Of a stretch of DNA of 64,000 bases, positions 54,277 to 63,908 are shown piece after piece. The first letter of the stretch is position 1. Every line of letters begins with the position of its first letter. The position numbers and the translations under genes were made by a program. The stretch spans positions 1 to 64,000 of the forward strand of contig CAZCYV010000003.1 of the NCBI GenBank assembly GCA_964503145.1, read 5' to 3'. The notes under the pieces were generated by a model. That model saw only the letters and a program-made list of their open reading frames with translations, was not told the origin of the DNA and ran no database searches. This DNA is from RBG-16-57-11 sp964503145 (GTDB lineage: Bacteria; Chloroflexota; Anaerolineae; Anaerolineales; UBA4823).

Positions 54277-54521
54277 TTGCCCTCCAGCAAGAATTTTTTC
54301 ACCAGGTCGATCGCCTCGCCGGGTGCGGCATGGCGACCGGTGCGTAACTTAGAATAAAGCAGATTCCCGTTGACGCTCAGCTCAAACCGGCCGCCGTCCG
54401 AAGGGATCAAGGTCAACGACTCAATTTGAGCCTCGAAGTTCTTGAGCAGTTCAGCCGCCAAACTGGTGGCCCGCTCGGTGTAGCGTCAAACCTGGCAATA
54501 GACGAGTTCGATTTTCATCAT
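54273..54521 (-). CDS. SelW/Rdx-family selenoprotein (in-frame UGA = Sec12)
   Basis: 82 aa when the TGA at 54486-54488 (complement) is read as selenocysteine. The sequence begins MMKIELVYCQVURYTERATS and continues LAAELLKNFEAQIESLTLIPSDGGRFEL to FLLEGK. The C-x-x-U redox motif (Cys9/Sec12) after a first beta strand, and the GGRFEL and VNGNLLYSKL segments, match the thioredoxin-like SelW/Rdx family, which has Cys or Sec at this place. GGAGG lies 7 bases before the first of two ATGs. Reading UGA as stop leaves only 62 residues from an internal TTG. It is the first gene behind a T-box leader and overlaps trpS by 4 bases. Its redox partner is unknown. Confidence 0.88.
54454..54470 (-). promoter_or_regulatory. 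Candidate bacterial SECIS hairpin in the SelW-like gene
   Basis: On the minus strand GCC-A-CCA and TGG-C-GGC form two 3-bp helices separated by an A-C mismatch, with apical loop GUU. The loop starts 23 nt after the UGA, a standard distance. The loop equals that in selD. Confidence 0.55.
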
Positions 54522-54539
54522 GGTGTGCCTCCTGTGCGT

Positions 54540-54858
54540 CCTTAGCAATTAAGTGATAACCCCGCCAGTGATGCGACGGGGTTGATAAGCCAGCTTCACA
54601 GCGATCGAGTACGGCAGCGCCCGAGGGCGGCTGCTTATACCCTTTGCCCGGATAACGGCGGCAACTCCGGCGCAGGCTAATTAGCCATTAGCGCTTAGCG
54701 CCAAGCGCTAAGCTTTTGGCTTTTCACCTTGCAGCTCCAAGGGCCATTCAGCGCCGGCGTACGGGCGGGACTTTCACCTGGAACCGCTCTCTGGGCCGCC
54801 GTTTCGACGCCTACTCGTCCTCTTCATAGCTTTTTGCGGATAAGATTTTACGATACGC
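54540..54858 (-). promoter_or_regulatory. T-box leader with Trp (UGG) specifier
   Basis: The minus-strand leader shows stem I features of T-box RNAs in order: TATGAAGAGGACGAGTAGGC near the 5' end, CAGAGAGCGG (AGAGAG complement of 54787-54792), CCAGGTGAAAG in the distal part, then GCTGAATGGCCC followed by TTGGAGCTGC. UGG (complement of 54744-54746), following GAA, is in the specifier position and encodes Trp, agreeing with trpS in the operon. Long GC-rich helices follow. The canonical AGGGUGGNACCGCG antiterminator sequence is not found; a UGGC (complement of 54564-54567) within the AACCCCG/CGGGGTT hairpin near the gene could contact the tRNA GCCA end. The output mechanism is therefore uncertain. 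Confidence 0.78.
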
Positions 54859-54864
54859 ACAAAT

Positions 54865-54923
54865 AGTTTAGCCCAAATGGGCGTCGATGTCAATGCTGTT
54901 GCATTGACATGCTGTTGCATTGA
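54865..54923 (-). promoter_or_regulatory. Promoter of the T-box operon with overlapping dyad and tandem repeat
   Basis: On the minus strand TTGACA (complement of 54888-54893) and TAAACT (complement of 54865-54870) are 17 bases apart. ATGCTGTTGCATTGA occurs twice in tandem (54893-54907 and 54909-54923). The first copy completes the dyad TCAATGC-tgtt-GCATTGA (54890-54907), which overlaps the -35 box and could bind a regulator. Confidence 0.6.
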
Positions 54924-54958
54924 TATTCGAGCGGTAAGCGCCGATCGCCATCGCCCAC

Positions 54959-55594
54959 CTAACGAGCAAAGACCTCCTGGCCGATATACGATGGTAACTC
55001 GCGCCTAAGCTGATCCGCCGAATGAAACAGGATGGTGTTGAAATTCATCGACTGAGCGACCGCGATGTTCTTCGGCGAGTCATCGATGAACAGACACTCC
55101 TGCGCCGGGCGACCAATGCGCTCTAGTAGCAGTTCGAAGATGCGCGGGTCGGGCTTGGCAATGCGCACCTTGCCGGAGATGACCATGTCATCGAACCAGG
55201 AAAAGAACTCATACTTCGGTCGCACCAGGTCGAACTTATCCGCAGGCCAGTTGCTCAAAGCGTAGAGCGGATATCCAGCCTCCTTGAGGCTGCGCAAGAT
55301 TTCCACGGTGGGCCAGATGGGGCCAGAGATGGACTCTTCGTAGCGCAAGTCGTAGGCGCGGATCAAGTCACAGTACTGAGGAAAGCGAGCGCACAACTCG
55401 GCGATCGACTCATCGAAGGGTCGGCCGGCGTCGTGCTGAATGTTCCACTGAAAGAAACCGACTTCGTTCAAGAATCGGTCGATGGCTTGCTCCCCATCCA
55501 GCAGTTTGCGGTACAGGTAGCGCGGGTCCCAGTCCACCAATACATTGCCAAAGTCAAAGATGATGGCGAGTTTGTGATTCTTTTCTTGCAGCAT
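54959..55594 (-). CDS. HAD-superfamily hydrolase (subfamily IA-like)
   Basis: 211 aa from ATG 55594; the frame opens further upstream to 55651 but without a better start. Motif I is IIFDFGNVLVDWD (nucleophile Asp), motif II ALSNWP, motif III Lys in VRIAKPDPRIFELLL and motif IV LFIDDSPKNIAVA. A helical cap lies between motifs I and II. It resembles YihX-like sugar-phosphate phosphatases or 2-haloacid dehalogenase-type enzymes; the substrate is not known. It follows acs on the same strand but behind a strong terminator, so it is probably transcribed separately. Confidence 0.88.
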   Translation of the reverse strand: MLQEKNHKLAIIFDFGNVLVDWDPRYLYRKLLDGEQAIDRFLNEVGFFQWNIQHDAGRPFDESIAELCARFPQYCDLIRAYDLRYEESISGPIWPTVEILRSLKEAGYPLYALSNWPADKFDLVRPKYEFFSWFDDMVISGKVRIAKPDPRIFELLLERIGRPAQECLFIDDSPKNIAVAQSMNFNTILFHSADQLRRELPSYIGQEVFAR

Positions 55595-55785
55595 AGTGAT
55601 CCACTTGCGCCGAAGGGTAATTTGAGCCAGGCTCACCAGAGGCGCAAACAACGATTATATCACCCAGAGCAGCCACTCCCTCAGCGAATGGCGTCAATCT
55701 TTCGAGCTTTGATTGAGCCAGGCCTCGACTGCGCCAGGAACACCCCGCACCTGCACCATCGGCGGGTATAAACTGAAAAGCAAAC

Positions 55786-55817
55786 AGGGAGCGCAAAGTC
55801 GAAGACTTGCACTCCCT
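55786..55817 (-). terminator. Terminator downstream of acs
   Basis: AGGGAG-GCAAAGTC and GACTTGC-CTCCCT (55786-55817) form a long stem with a 3-base loop and one mismatch, 24 bases beyond the acs stop. On the minus strand it is followed by GTTTGCTTTT. Confidence 0.75.
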
Positions 55818-55841
55818 GCAGCTAAAAACCAAGCGGGGCAG

Positions 55842-57749
<1,908 letters not shown>

Positions 57750-57983
57750 GTTTCCTCCTGAGGCGGGTCCCTTTGGCAAACAAAATTGGCGAAAAACGGT
57801 TGACATACTCTCGGTTGAGGGTTGCCTGTGATTTTACGAGACGGGCTTGATCTTGTCAACCCGAAGACAGACGAAAGAACATGCCAAAAGGTGATCATTT
57901 TCAATAGCCTTTCACAAAAATGAAGGATATAATCATGGCGGGTGGAATTAATTCCGCGTAAAAAGAGAGAGTTGGAGGTTGCA

Positions 57984-58724
57984 GTGGAAATCTTGGGAAT
58001 TGACATCGGCGGCTCAGGGATCAAAGGCGCTCCTGTAAACATCGAGAGCGGCGAAATGCTCGCCCCCCGCCATCGTATTCCTACCCCCCAGCCAGCCAAA
58101 CCCGAAGCAGTGGCAAAGGTGGTGGCGCAAGTAGCAAAACACTTCGCCTGGAATGGGCCAATCGGATGCGGTTTCCCGGCAGTGATCCGCAACGGCGTCG
58201 TCTATACTGCCGCGAACGTCTCTAAAAAATGGATTGGAACCAACGCAGCCAGTCTGTTCGCCGACGCAACCGGTTGCCCGGTGTGTGTGATCAATGACGC
58301 CGATGCCGCCGGGCTGGCTGAAATGACCTTTGGAGCGGGCCGAGGGCGAATGGGCATGGTGCTGATCGTGACGGTCGGTACAGGCATCGGAACGGCCTTG
58401 TTCACCGATGGTCATCTCGCGCCAAACATGGAATTTGGGCATATCGAAATGGGAGGCCGGGAGGCCGAAGCTTACGCCTCGGACGCCGCGCGCAAGCGAG
58501 AGAAACTCTCCTGGAAAAAGTGGGGACGACGGTTCAACCGCTACTTGAACACGTTGGAAAAACTTCTGTGGCCAGATCTGATCATCCTGGGAGGTGGGGT
58601 CAGCAAGAATTTTGACCAATTTATGCCCGAGATCCACATCCAGGCAGAGATCATCCCGGCAAAAACGCTAAATGAAGCGGGGATCATCGGCGCAGCCCTG
58701 GCGGCGAAATCTTGCGCCTATTAG
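57984..58724 (+). CDS. ppgK: ROK-family glucokinase, probably polyphosphate glucokinase
   Basis: 246 aa from GTG 57984 with TTGGAGGTT upstream; an in-frame ATG at 57942 lacks a site. The N-terminal phosphate loop EILGIDIGGSGIKGAPVNIESGEML matches polyphosphate glucokinases closely, with the catalytic Asp in CVINDADAAGLAEM and the glycine motif TVGTGIGTALF. EFGHIEMGGREAE contacts the sugar; the usual ROK zinc-binding Cys cluster is absent, as in PpgK. It phosphorylates glucose using polyphosphate and/or ATP. The orphan histidine kinase follows 85 bases later. Confidence 0.85.
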   Translation: MEILGIDIGGSGIKGAPVNIESGEMLAPRHRIPTPQPAKPEAVAKVVAQVAKHFAWNGPIGCGFPAVIRNGVVYTAANVSKKWIGTNAASLFADATGCPVCVINDADAAGLAEMTFGAGRGRMGMVLIVTVGTGIGTALFTDGHLAPNMEFGHIEMGGREAEAYASDAARKREKLSWKKWGRRFNRYLNTLEKLLWPDLIILGGGVSKNFDQFMPEIHIQAEIIPAKTLNEAGIIGAALAAKSCAY

Positions 58725-58809
58725 GCGCCAATGACGCTCCAGAGATGTCCGTTTTCCCCGCAACGATTGAACCGAGAGATGTTGCGCGCAGCTTGAGTCG
58801 CTCGCTCCA

Positions 58810-61080
58810 ATGGGAATGATGAGCACAAGCATTATGGTTCTGCTGATTGCCAGCCTGGGATACCTGCTGAGCGGGGTGTGGATTTTCAGGCAGCGGCAAC
58901 ACCGCCCGTCGGCCGCCAGGCTGGCATTGCTTTATTGTTCGCTTTCTCTGGCCTGGGCTTTGGAGCAGGCGCTGCGAGCTTTCGGGCAGCTTGACCGACT
59001 GGCGCCCGAACTTCTGGATATCGCGCAGCTTTACGGCAGCTTCCTGCTGGCAGTCACGCTTCTATTCCTGACGCGCTCGCTGTTCTCATCAAAAGACCGA
59101 CCCACCTTATGGGCGAGGATTGGAATTGCAGCGCTCGTGATTCTGGGCGTCGCACTCACCGGCTTTATCGCTTTCCCCGAACAGCTGCCGTTGCCGGCTG
59201 GCAGGACGCTTGAACGAGTTGAGGCGAGACACCTGGCGGCCATCGGCGGATGGGCAGTCTTTATGGGCACCACGGCCTTGCTGACCATTCAGGCGCTGCG
59301 CCGCTCCTCACGCTATTCCACATTGATCCCTTATTGGGCGATCTTGCTGACGCTGGTGATCATTGGCAATGGGCTGCTCTTCGCCGACCAAGCCAGTTTG
59401 GGGAACCTGTTTCACCTGGCAAGCGCGGTGCTAATGGCCTATGTGATCGGCGCTCGCCGGCTGCCCAGCATCGGACATATCTCCCGGCGTTCGCTCGGGC
59501 TTGCTTTCTATGTGGCCGCGGCGCTGGGCATCTACGGCGGCGCTTTTACCCTGGCGCAAATCGTGTTCAAGGATTGGGATCGCCTGAATCCGCTCTGGGT
59601 CGGAATGGGCGCAGCGTCCATCCTGGTCTTCCTGCTCAACCCCTTGCTCAACCGCATCCAAAAGCGCATCGAAAGCTGGTCGATCCAGAAAGCGCAAGAC
59701 CCCACCGGTATGCTGCGCCAATACAGCCAGAGCATCACCCATATCCTGGACTTGAACAAACTGGCCACATTGGCCGTGGGCACGGCCTCCGAATTTTTGG
59801 GCGTTCAGCACGGTTATCTCTTCCTGGTTGATGCGGAGAAGAACGGCGAGGAGCATCGGCGGATCTGCCTGCGTGGCGTCCGAGGGATGGGGGAGGTCAA
59901 CCCGGAATCCGGCAAGTTCAGCGAAGAAAGCCCTTTCGTAGCCTATTTTCGAGAGGAATATAAACCGCTATCCCAGTTCGAGTTGGATCAAAGGGCGACA
60001 TTTCGCAGTATGCCGTCAGAAGAGCGCCAATGGCTGTCTGGGTTGGATGTCGAAATTTATGTGCCGATCTACGCCAAAAACGAATGGATCGGTCTCTTGG
60101 CGTTGGGGCCAAAGCGTTCTGGGGCGGAATACACCCCTCAGGATCTGAACCTGCTGAGCACCCTGGCCGACCAGACGGCCGTGGCGTTGGAAAACACCCG
60201 CCTGGTGGAGGGGCTGATGCGGCTCAACAACGAATTCCGCCGTGCCTACTCCGCACTGGATCAGGCAAACCGACATCTGGAGCGGCTGGATAAAACCAAA
60301 TCGGACTTCATCAGCATCGCCTCGCACGAACTGCGCACGCCGCTGACGTTGATCAGCGGCGCCAGCCAGATGCTCTTGGATGATCCGGATATCCAGCAAA
60401 ACGAGTACTACAAACAATTGCTGAGCAAAATGCACGCCGGCACCGTGCGCCTGCACGAGATCGTGGATACCATGTTGGACATGGCGAAAATCGACTCGCG
60501 GGCGCTGACATTGGAACCGCAACCGATTTCATTGAGCAGCCTGATCCGCTCAGTATGCAACGAGTTGAAAAAGGACCACGAAGCCCGCAAGCAGACGATC
60601 ACCCTGGAAAACCTGGATGAGCTGCCATCCATCACCGCAGACATGGTGGCGCTGCAAAAAGTCTTCCATCATCTGGTGATCAACGCGATCAAGTACACCC
60701 CCGATGGCGGCAAGATCACCATCTCTGGAAGGGAGTTGCCGCCAAACGCCAGCGATATGCCAATCGGCGGCGTGGAGATCACGGTCAGCGATACCGGCAT
60801 TGGCATCGATCCACGATACCACGAACTGATCTTCGCCAAGTTCTACCAGACTGGCGAGTTAGAACTGCACTCGTCGGGAAAGACCAAATTCAAGGGCGGG
60901 GGGCCGGGGCTGGGACTGGCAATTGCAAAAGGCATCGTCGAAGCGCATCATGGACGTATCTGGGTCGAAAGCCCCGGTTATGACGAAGTCAAGTGCCCGG
61001 GGAGTCAATTTCACGTCGTCCTGCCGCTGCGCCCCACCGATCGGCCTGCCGCTCCGGTCAGCGCAACTTTCTCCCTTTAG
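58810..61080 (+). CDS. Orphan membrane histidine kinase with GAF domain
   Basis: 756 aa. About seven or eight hydrophobic helices occupy residues 5-280. A GAF domain covers about 300-470 (NKLATLAVGTASEFLGVQHGYLFLVDAEK through TPQDLNLLSTLADQTAVALENTRLVEGL). HisKA has the phospho-acceptor His in SDFISIASHELRTPLTLISG. The ATPase domain has N box HHLVINAIKYTPDGG, G1 ISVSDTGIGID-like sequence, F box FAKFYQTG and G2 GGGPGLGLAIAKGIVEAHHG. It should autophosphorylate in response to a membrane or GAF-bound signal. No response regulator is encoded nearby, so the partner is elsewhere. No strong ribosome-binding site is seen before the ATG. Confidence 0.9.
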   Translation: MGMMSTSIMVLLIASLGYLLSGVWIFRQRQHRPSAARLALLYCSLSLAWALEQALRAFGQLDRLAPELLDIAQLYGSFLLAVTLLFLTRSLFSSKDRPTLWARIGIAALVILGVALTGFIAFPEQLPLPAGRTLERVEARHLAAIGGWAVFMGTTALLTIQALRRSSRYSTLIPYWAILLTLVIIGNGLLFADQASLGNLFHLASAVLMAYVIGARRLPSIGHISRRSLGLAFYVAAALGIYGGAFTLAQIVFKDWDRLNPLWVGMGAASILVFLLNPLLNRIQKRIESWSIQKAQDPTGMLRQYSQSITHILDLNKLATLAVGTASEFLGVQHGYLFLVDAEKNGEEHRRICLRGVRGMGEVNPESGKFSEESPFVAYFREEYKPLSQFELDQRATFRSMPSEERQWLSGLDVEIYVPIYAKNEWIGLLALGPKRSGAEYTPQDLNLLSTLADQTAVALENTRLVEGLMRLNNEFRRAYSALDQANRHLERLDKTKSDFISIASHELRTPLTLISGASQMLLDDPDIQQNEYYKQLLSKMHAGTVRLHEIVDTMLDMAKIDSRALTLEPQPISLSSLIRSVCNELKKDHEARKQTITLENLDELPSITADMVALQKVFHHLVINAIKYTPDGGKITISGRELPPNASDMPIGGVEITVSDTGIGIDPRYHELIFAKFYQTGELELHSSGKTKFKGGGPGLGLAIAKGIVEAHHGRIWVESPGYDEVKCPGSQFHVVLPLRPTDRPAAPVSATFSL

Positions 61081-61082
61081 AA

Positions 61083-61137
61083 CACAAAAACCGCGCTCCA
61101 GGCTGGTCTGCCATCCAGGCCGATACGCGGTTTTGTG
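61083..61137 (+). terminator. Hairpin downstream of the histidine kinase gene
   Basis: CACAAAAACCGCG (61083-61095) pairs with CGCGGTTTTGTG (61126-61137) with one bulged A. The right arm carries TTTT, so it can act as a terminator starting right after the stop codon. Confidence 0.6.
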
Positions 61138-61276
61138 AGTGAGGAGAATGTAATTTATATTATACAGAACGACCTGAGTCGGCCATGAAAGAACATTAAA
61201 GGCAAGATGAGAGAATGCCAATCGCCGCTGCCCGGCAGCGATTCCAGCAGCGGCGATAACTTAAACTCAGGCACTT

Positions 61277-61312
61277 GGAGACCATTCAAGCCGCAAAGGT
61301 GCGGCCGTCTCC
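61277..61312 (-). terminator. Hairpin downstream of coaX
   Basis: GGAGAC/GTCTCC (61277-61282, 61307-61312) encloses GCCGCA/TGCGGC, giving a two-part stem 20 bases past the coaX stop. There is little T after it on the minus strand, so it may be a weak terminator or an mRNA end-protecting structure. Confidence 0.5.
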
Positions 61313-61331
61313 ATGAAACACTTTTCCTCAA

Positions 61332-62096
61332 TCAGCGATTTAAATCCCAAACGATCCGCAAACCGTCCAGCGTCAGCCAGGGGGCAATAATCTCGATCAC
61401 GTTGGTCTCCCGGGCAACGATCTCCGCCAGACCGCCCGTGGCAATGACCTTCATCTTCGGACCCAACTCGGCGCGAAAACGCGCCACCATGCCTTCCACC
61501 AGGGCGACATAGCCGAAGAGCAGGCCAGACTGCATGGCGTGTACTGTGTTGCGGCCGATGACGTTAGGAGGGCGTTGCAAATCCACCCTGGCTAGCTTGG
61601 CCGTGCGCAGATAAAGGGCCTCAGCAGCAATGCCGATGCCCGGGGCAATGGCGCCCCCCAAATAATCGCCCTCTGCCGAAATGGCATCGAAAGTGGTGGC
61701 CGTGCCGAAGTCCACCACGCAGGCCGGGCCGCCATAGTAGCGCAGCACCGCGACCGCGTCCACGATGCGATCTGCGCCGACAGCGCGCGGGTCCTCATAG
61801 CGGATGCGCACCCCGGTTTTTACCCCCGCATCCACGACCAGTGGATCCTGGTTCAGATAGGCGCGGCATGCTTCGACCAATCTACCTGTCAACGGCGGCA
61901 CCACCGACGCCAGGCACACACCGCTCAGTTGGTCGGGGCGGTAACCGGCATGGGCTAACAGGCCCAGGATTTGCAATCCATACTCGTCGGGCATGCGGTC
62001 GTGCACGGTCGCCAGCCGCCAGCGCGGCCCCAGTTCTTCGCCCTGATACAGGCCCAAAGTCAGGTTAGTATTTCCCAGATCAATGGCCAGCAACAT
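61332..62096 (-). CDS. coaX: Type III pantothenate kinase
   Basis: 254 aa. The ATP loop MLLAIDLGNTNLTLGLYQ is at the N-terminus. The substrate and metal motifs follow: VGADRIVDAVAVLRYYGGPACVVDFGTATTFDAIS and GGAIAPGIGIAAEALYLRTAKLARVDL, with ATGGLAE near the end. It phosphorylates pantothenate, the first step of CoA synthesis, and uses a monovalent cation. It overlaps the end of panC by 17 bases and is last in the panB-panE-panC-coaX run. Confidence 0.95.
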   Translation of the reverse strand: MLLAIDLGNTNLTLGLYQGEELGPRWRLATVHDRMPDEYGLQILGLLAHAGYRPDQLSGVCLASVVPPLTGRLVEACRAYLNQDPLVVDAGVKTGVRIRYEDPRAVGADRIVDAVAVLRYYGGPACVVDFGTATTFDAISAEGDYLGGAIAPGIGIAAEALYLRTAKLARVDLQRPPNVIGRNTVHAMQSGLLFGYVALVEGMVARFRAELGPKMKVIATGGLAEIVARETNVIEIIAPWLTLDGLRIVWDLNR

Positions 62097-62940
62097 CGTC
62101 CGTAGCTCCTAAGATCATATTGTCGATCAGCCGCGTCTTGCCGATATAAACCGCCATCGAGAGCAAGGCGCGTCGCGGGATCGAACCCTGGATTTCGGCC
62201 AGGGTGAACGGATCGGCGCATGAGGCGTACTGCAAGCGCGCCAGCGGCTCGCCCTGGATGATCTCCGTCATGATCTGGCGCAGGCGCCCGGCATCTCTCT
62301 CGCCAGCCTCGAAAGCCTGGCGGGCGGCGCACAGGGCGCGATAGAGCACAGTCGCCGCACGGCGCTCTTCCGGCGTCAGATAAGTATTCCGGCTGGACAT
62401 TGCCAGCCCATCCGGCTCACGCACAATCGGGCAAACCACCACCTCCAGGTTGAAATTCAGATCGCGCACCATCTGGCGGATGACCACCGCCTGCTGGGCG
62501 TCCTTCTGACCGAAGTAAGCCTTGTCGGGCTGCACGGCGTTAAAGAGTTTGGCCACCACCGTCGCTACACCGCGGAAGTGTCCTGGGCGCATGCTGCCCT
62601 CCAGCGGCCTGGCAACCTCTTCAACGGTGACCCAGGTCTGGTAATCCACCGGATACATCTCTTCGGCAGTAGGCGTCCAGACCAGATCAACGCCTTCCTG
62701 TTCCAGCAACTGGAGATCGCGCGGCAAATCGCGCGGATACGTGGCCAGGTCCTCGTTAGGGCCAAACTGAGTCGGGTTGACAAAAATGCTCACGACAACG
62801 CTGGCGCAGTCCGCCCTGGCGGCGCGCACCAGGGAAAGGTGGCCTTCATGCAAATAACCCATCGTGGGCACAAAACCCACTGGCGTGCGGAGTTCCCGAC
62901 GGGCAAGGCGCAAGTCTGAAAGAGCAGTCACTGTTTTCAT
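62080..62940 (-). CDS. panC: Pantothenate synthetase
   Basis: 286 aa. The nucleotidyl-transferase motifs are VGFVPTMGYLHEGHLSLVRAA (HIGH-type) and SSRNTYLTPEERRAA (KMSKS-type), with FVNPTQFGPNEDLATYPR, FGQKDAQQAVVIRQMVRDL and PIVREPDGLAMSSRN. It condenses pantoate and beta-alanine with ATP. The ATG overlaps the panE stop (ATGA). Beta-alanine supply (panD) is not encoded in the window. Confidence 0.96.
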   Translation of the reverse strand: MKTVTALSDLRLARRELRTPVGFVPTMGYLHEGHLSLVRAARADCASVVVSIFVNPTQFGPNEDLATYPRDLPRDLQLLEQEGVDLVWTPTAEEMYPVDYQTWVTVEEVARPLEGSMRPGHFRGVATVVAKLFNAVQPDKAYFGQKDAQQAVVIRQMVRDLNFNLEVVVCPIVREPDGLAMSSRNTYLTPEERRAATVLYRALCAARQAFEAGERDAGRLRQIMTEIIQGEPLARLQYASCADPFTLAEIQGSIPRRALLSMAVYIGKTRLIDNMILGATDDVAGH

Positions 62941-63908
62941 GGTGATCTCGCCTGAATTTCATCGTTTGTCGATCCCAAGGTCTGGCCCTCTCCTTCCTGA
63001 GCCAGGGCCTTCACCAGATAGAGCAAGGCGCGGTTGAGCGGTGTGGGCACATTAACCTGTTCACCCGCCCGGACGATGGCGCCGCAGATGGCGTCGATCT
63101 CCGTCGGGGCATGGCGCTGAATGTCCTGCAACATGGATGAGCGATTCGCCGCCGTGCGTCGGGCGACTGCCTCGACGGCCGCCGCTGGATCGGAGTAGGG
63201 TAAATGGATTCCCTGGGCCGCCGCCACAGCGGCGGCTTCGAGGGCAACTGCCTGCATCAACTGGCGCGCCGAAGGTCGTTCGAGCAACTCGCCGTTCAAA
63301 ACGCCCATCAACGCCGTCAGCGGGTTGATGGCGGCGTTGATCACCAGCTTGCCCCAGAGCAATCCAACGGCATCTTTGGTCGCTTCGACCCCGAAGCCCG
63401 CCCCCTGCAAGATGTCCGCCAGCGGCGGCAGGCGGGGGTGCTCGCTGAGCGTCACTCTCGCCTCGCCCACCGGTCGCACCCGCCCCGGTCCGAGCAATGT
63501 CGCGCCGGCGGTGGTAACGCCCAAAGCCGCGCGTTCGCTCCCCAGCGTCTGAACGAGCTGCTCGAAGTTACCCAGCCCATTCTGCAGGGTGAGCACCAAC
63601 CCTTCGGCATCCAGACATTCGGCCATTTGCCGGGCAACCCGGGCCGTTTGCCAGGATTTCACCAGCACCAGAGCGTAACGGACCTGGCCGCAATCCCGCG
63701 GATCGGCAACTGCGCGCACCGGGTAATATCGTCCCTGACCATCTCCCTGGATCACACCCACGCCGTCCCTTTGCAAGGCCTGCAAACCTTGCGCCCAGGT
63801 ACCCAGCATGACCACCGGCGCGTCCGAGGCGACCAGGCGCGCAGCAAACAGGCAAGCCATCGCCCCAGTGCCGACCACCAGGATCGGCTCGTTCTTACCC
63901 CTTGGCAT
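62937..63908 (-). CDS. panE: 2-dehydropantoate 2-reductase (ketopantoate reductase)
   Basis: 323 aa. The N-terminal Rossmann motif is PILVVGTGAMACLFAARL. The conserved Lys lies in ALVLVKSWQT, followed by LTLQNGLGN. The C-terminal helical domain has LLWGKLVINAAINPLTALMGVLNGELLE and NRSSMLQDIQRHAPTEIDAICGAIV, both diagnostic of PanE. It reduces ketopantoate with NADPH. It overlaps the upstream panB by 14 bases and panC by 4 bases. Confidence 0.93.
   Translation of the reverse strand: MPRGKNEPILVVGTGAMACLFAARLVASDAPVVMLGTWAQGLQALQRDGVGVIQGDGQGRYYPVRAVADPRDCGQVRYALVLVKSWQTARVARQMAECLDAEGLVLTLQNGLGNFEQLVQTLGSERAALGVTTAGATLLGPGRVRPVGEARVTLSEHPRLPPLADILQGAGFGVEATKDAVGLLWGKLVINAAINPLTALMGVLNGELLERPSARQLMQAVALEAAAVAAAQGIHLPYSDPAAAVEAVARRTAANRSSMLQDIQRHAPTEIDAICGAIVRAGEQVNVPTPLNRALLYLVKALAQEGEGQTLGSTNDEIQARSP

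Noticed and set aside
54273..54461. 62-aa ORF starting at an internal TTG before trpS
   Set aside because: No ribosome-binding site fits that TTG, while the ATG at 54521 has GGAGG and the upstream codons give the C-x-x-U motif of the SelW family.
54540..54858. Cobalamin, SAM or other metabolite riboswitch in the trpS leader
   Set aside because: The characteristic boxes of those classes are missing, whereas GAAGAGGACGAGTAG, AGAGAG and a UGG specifier fit a T-box.
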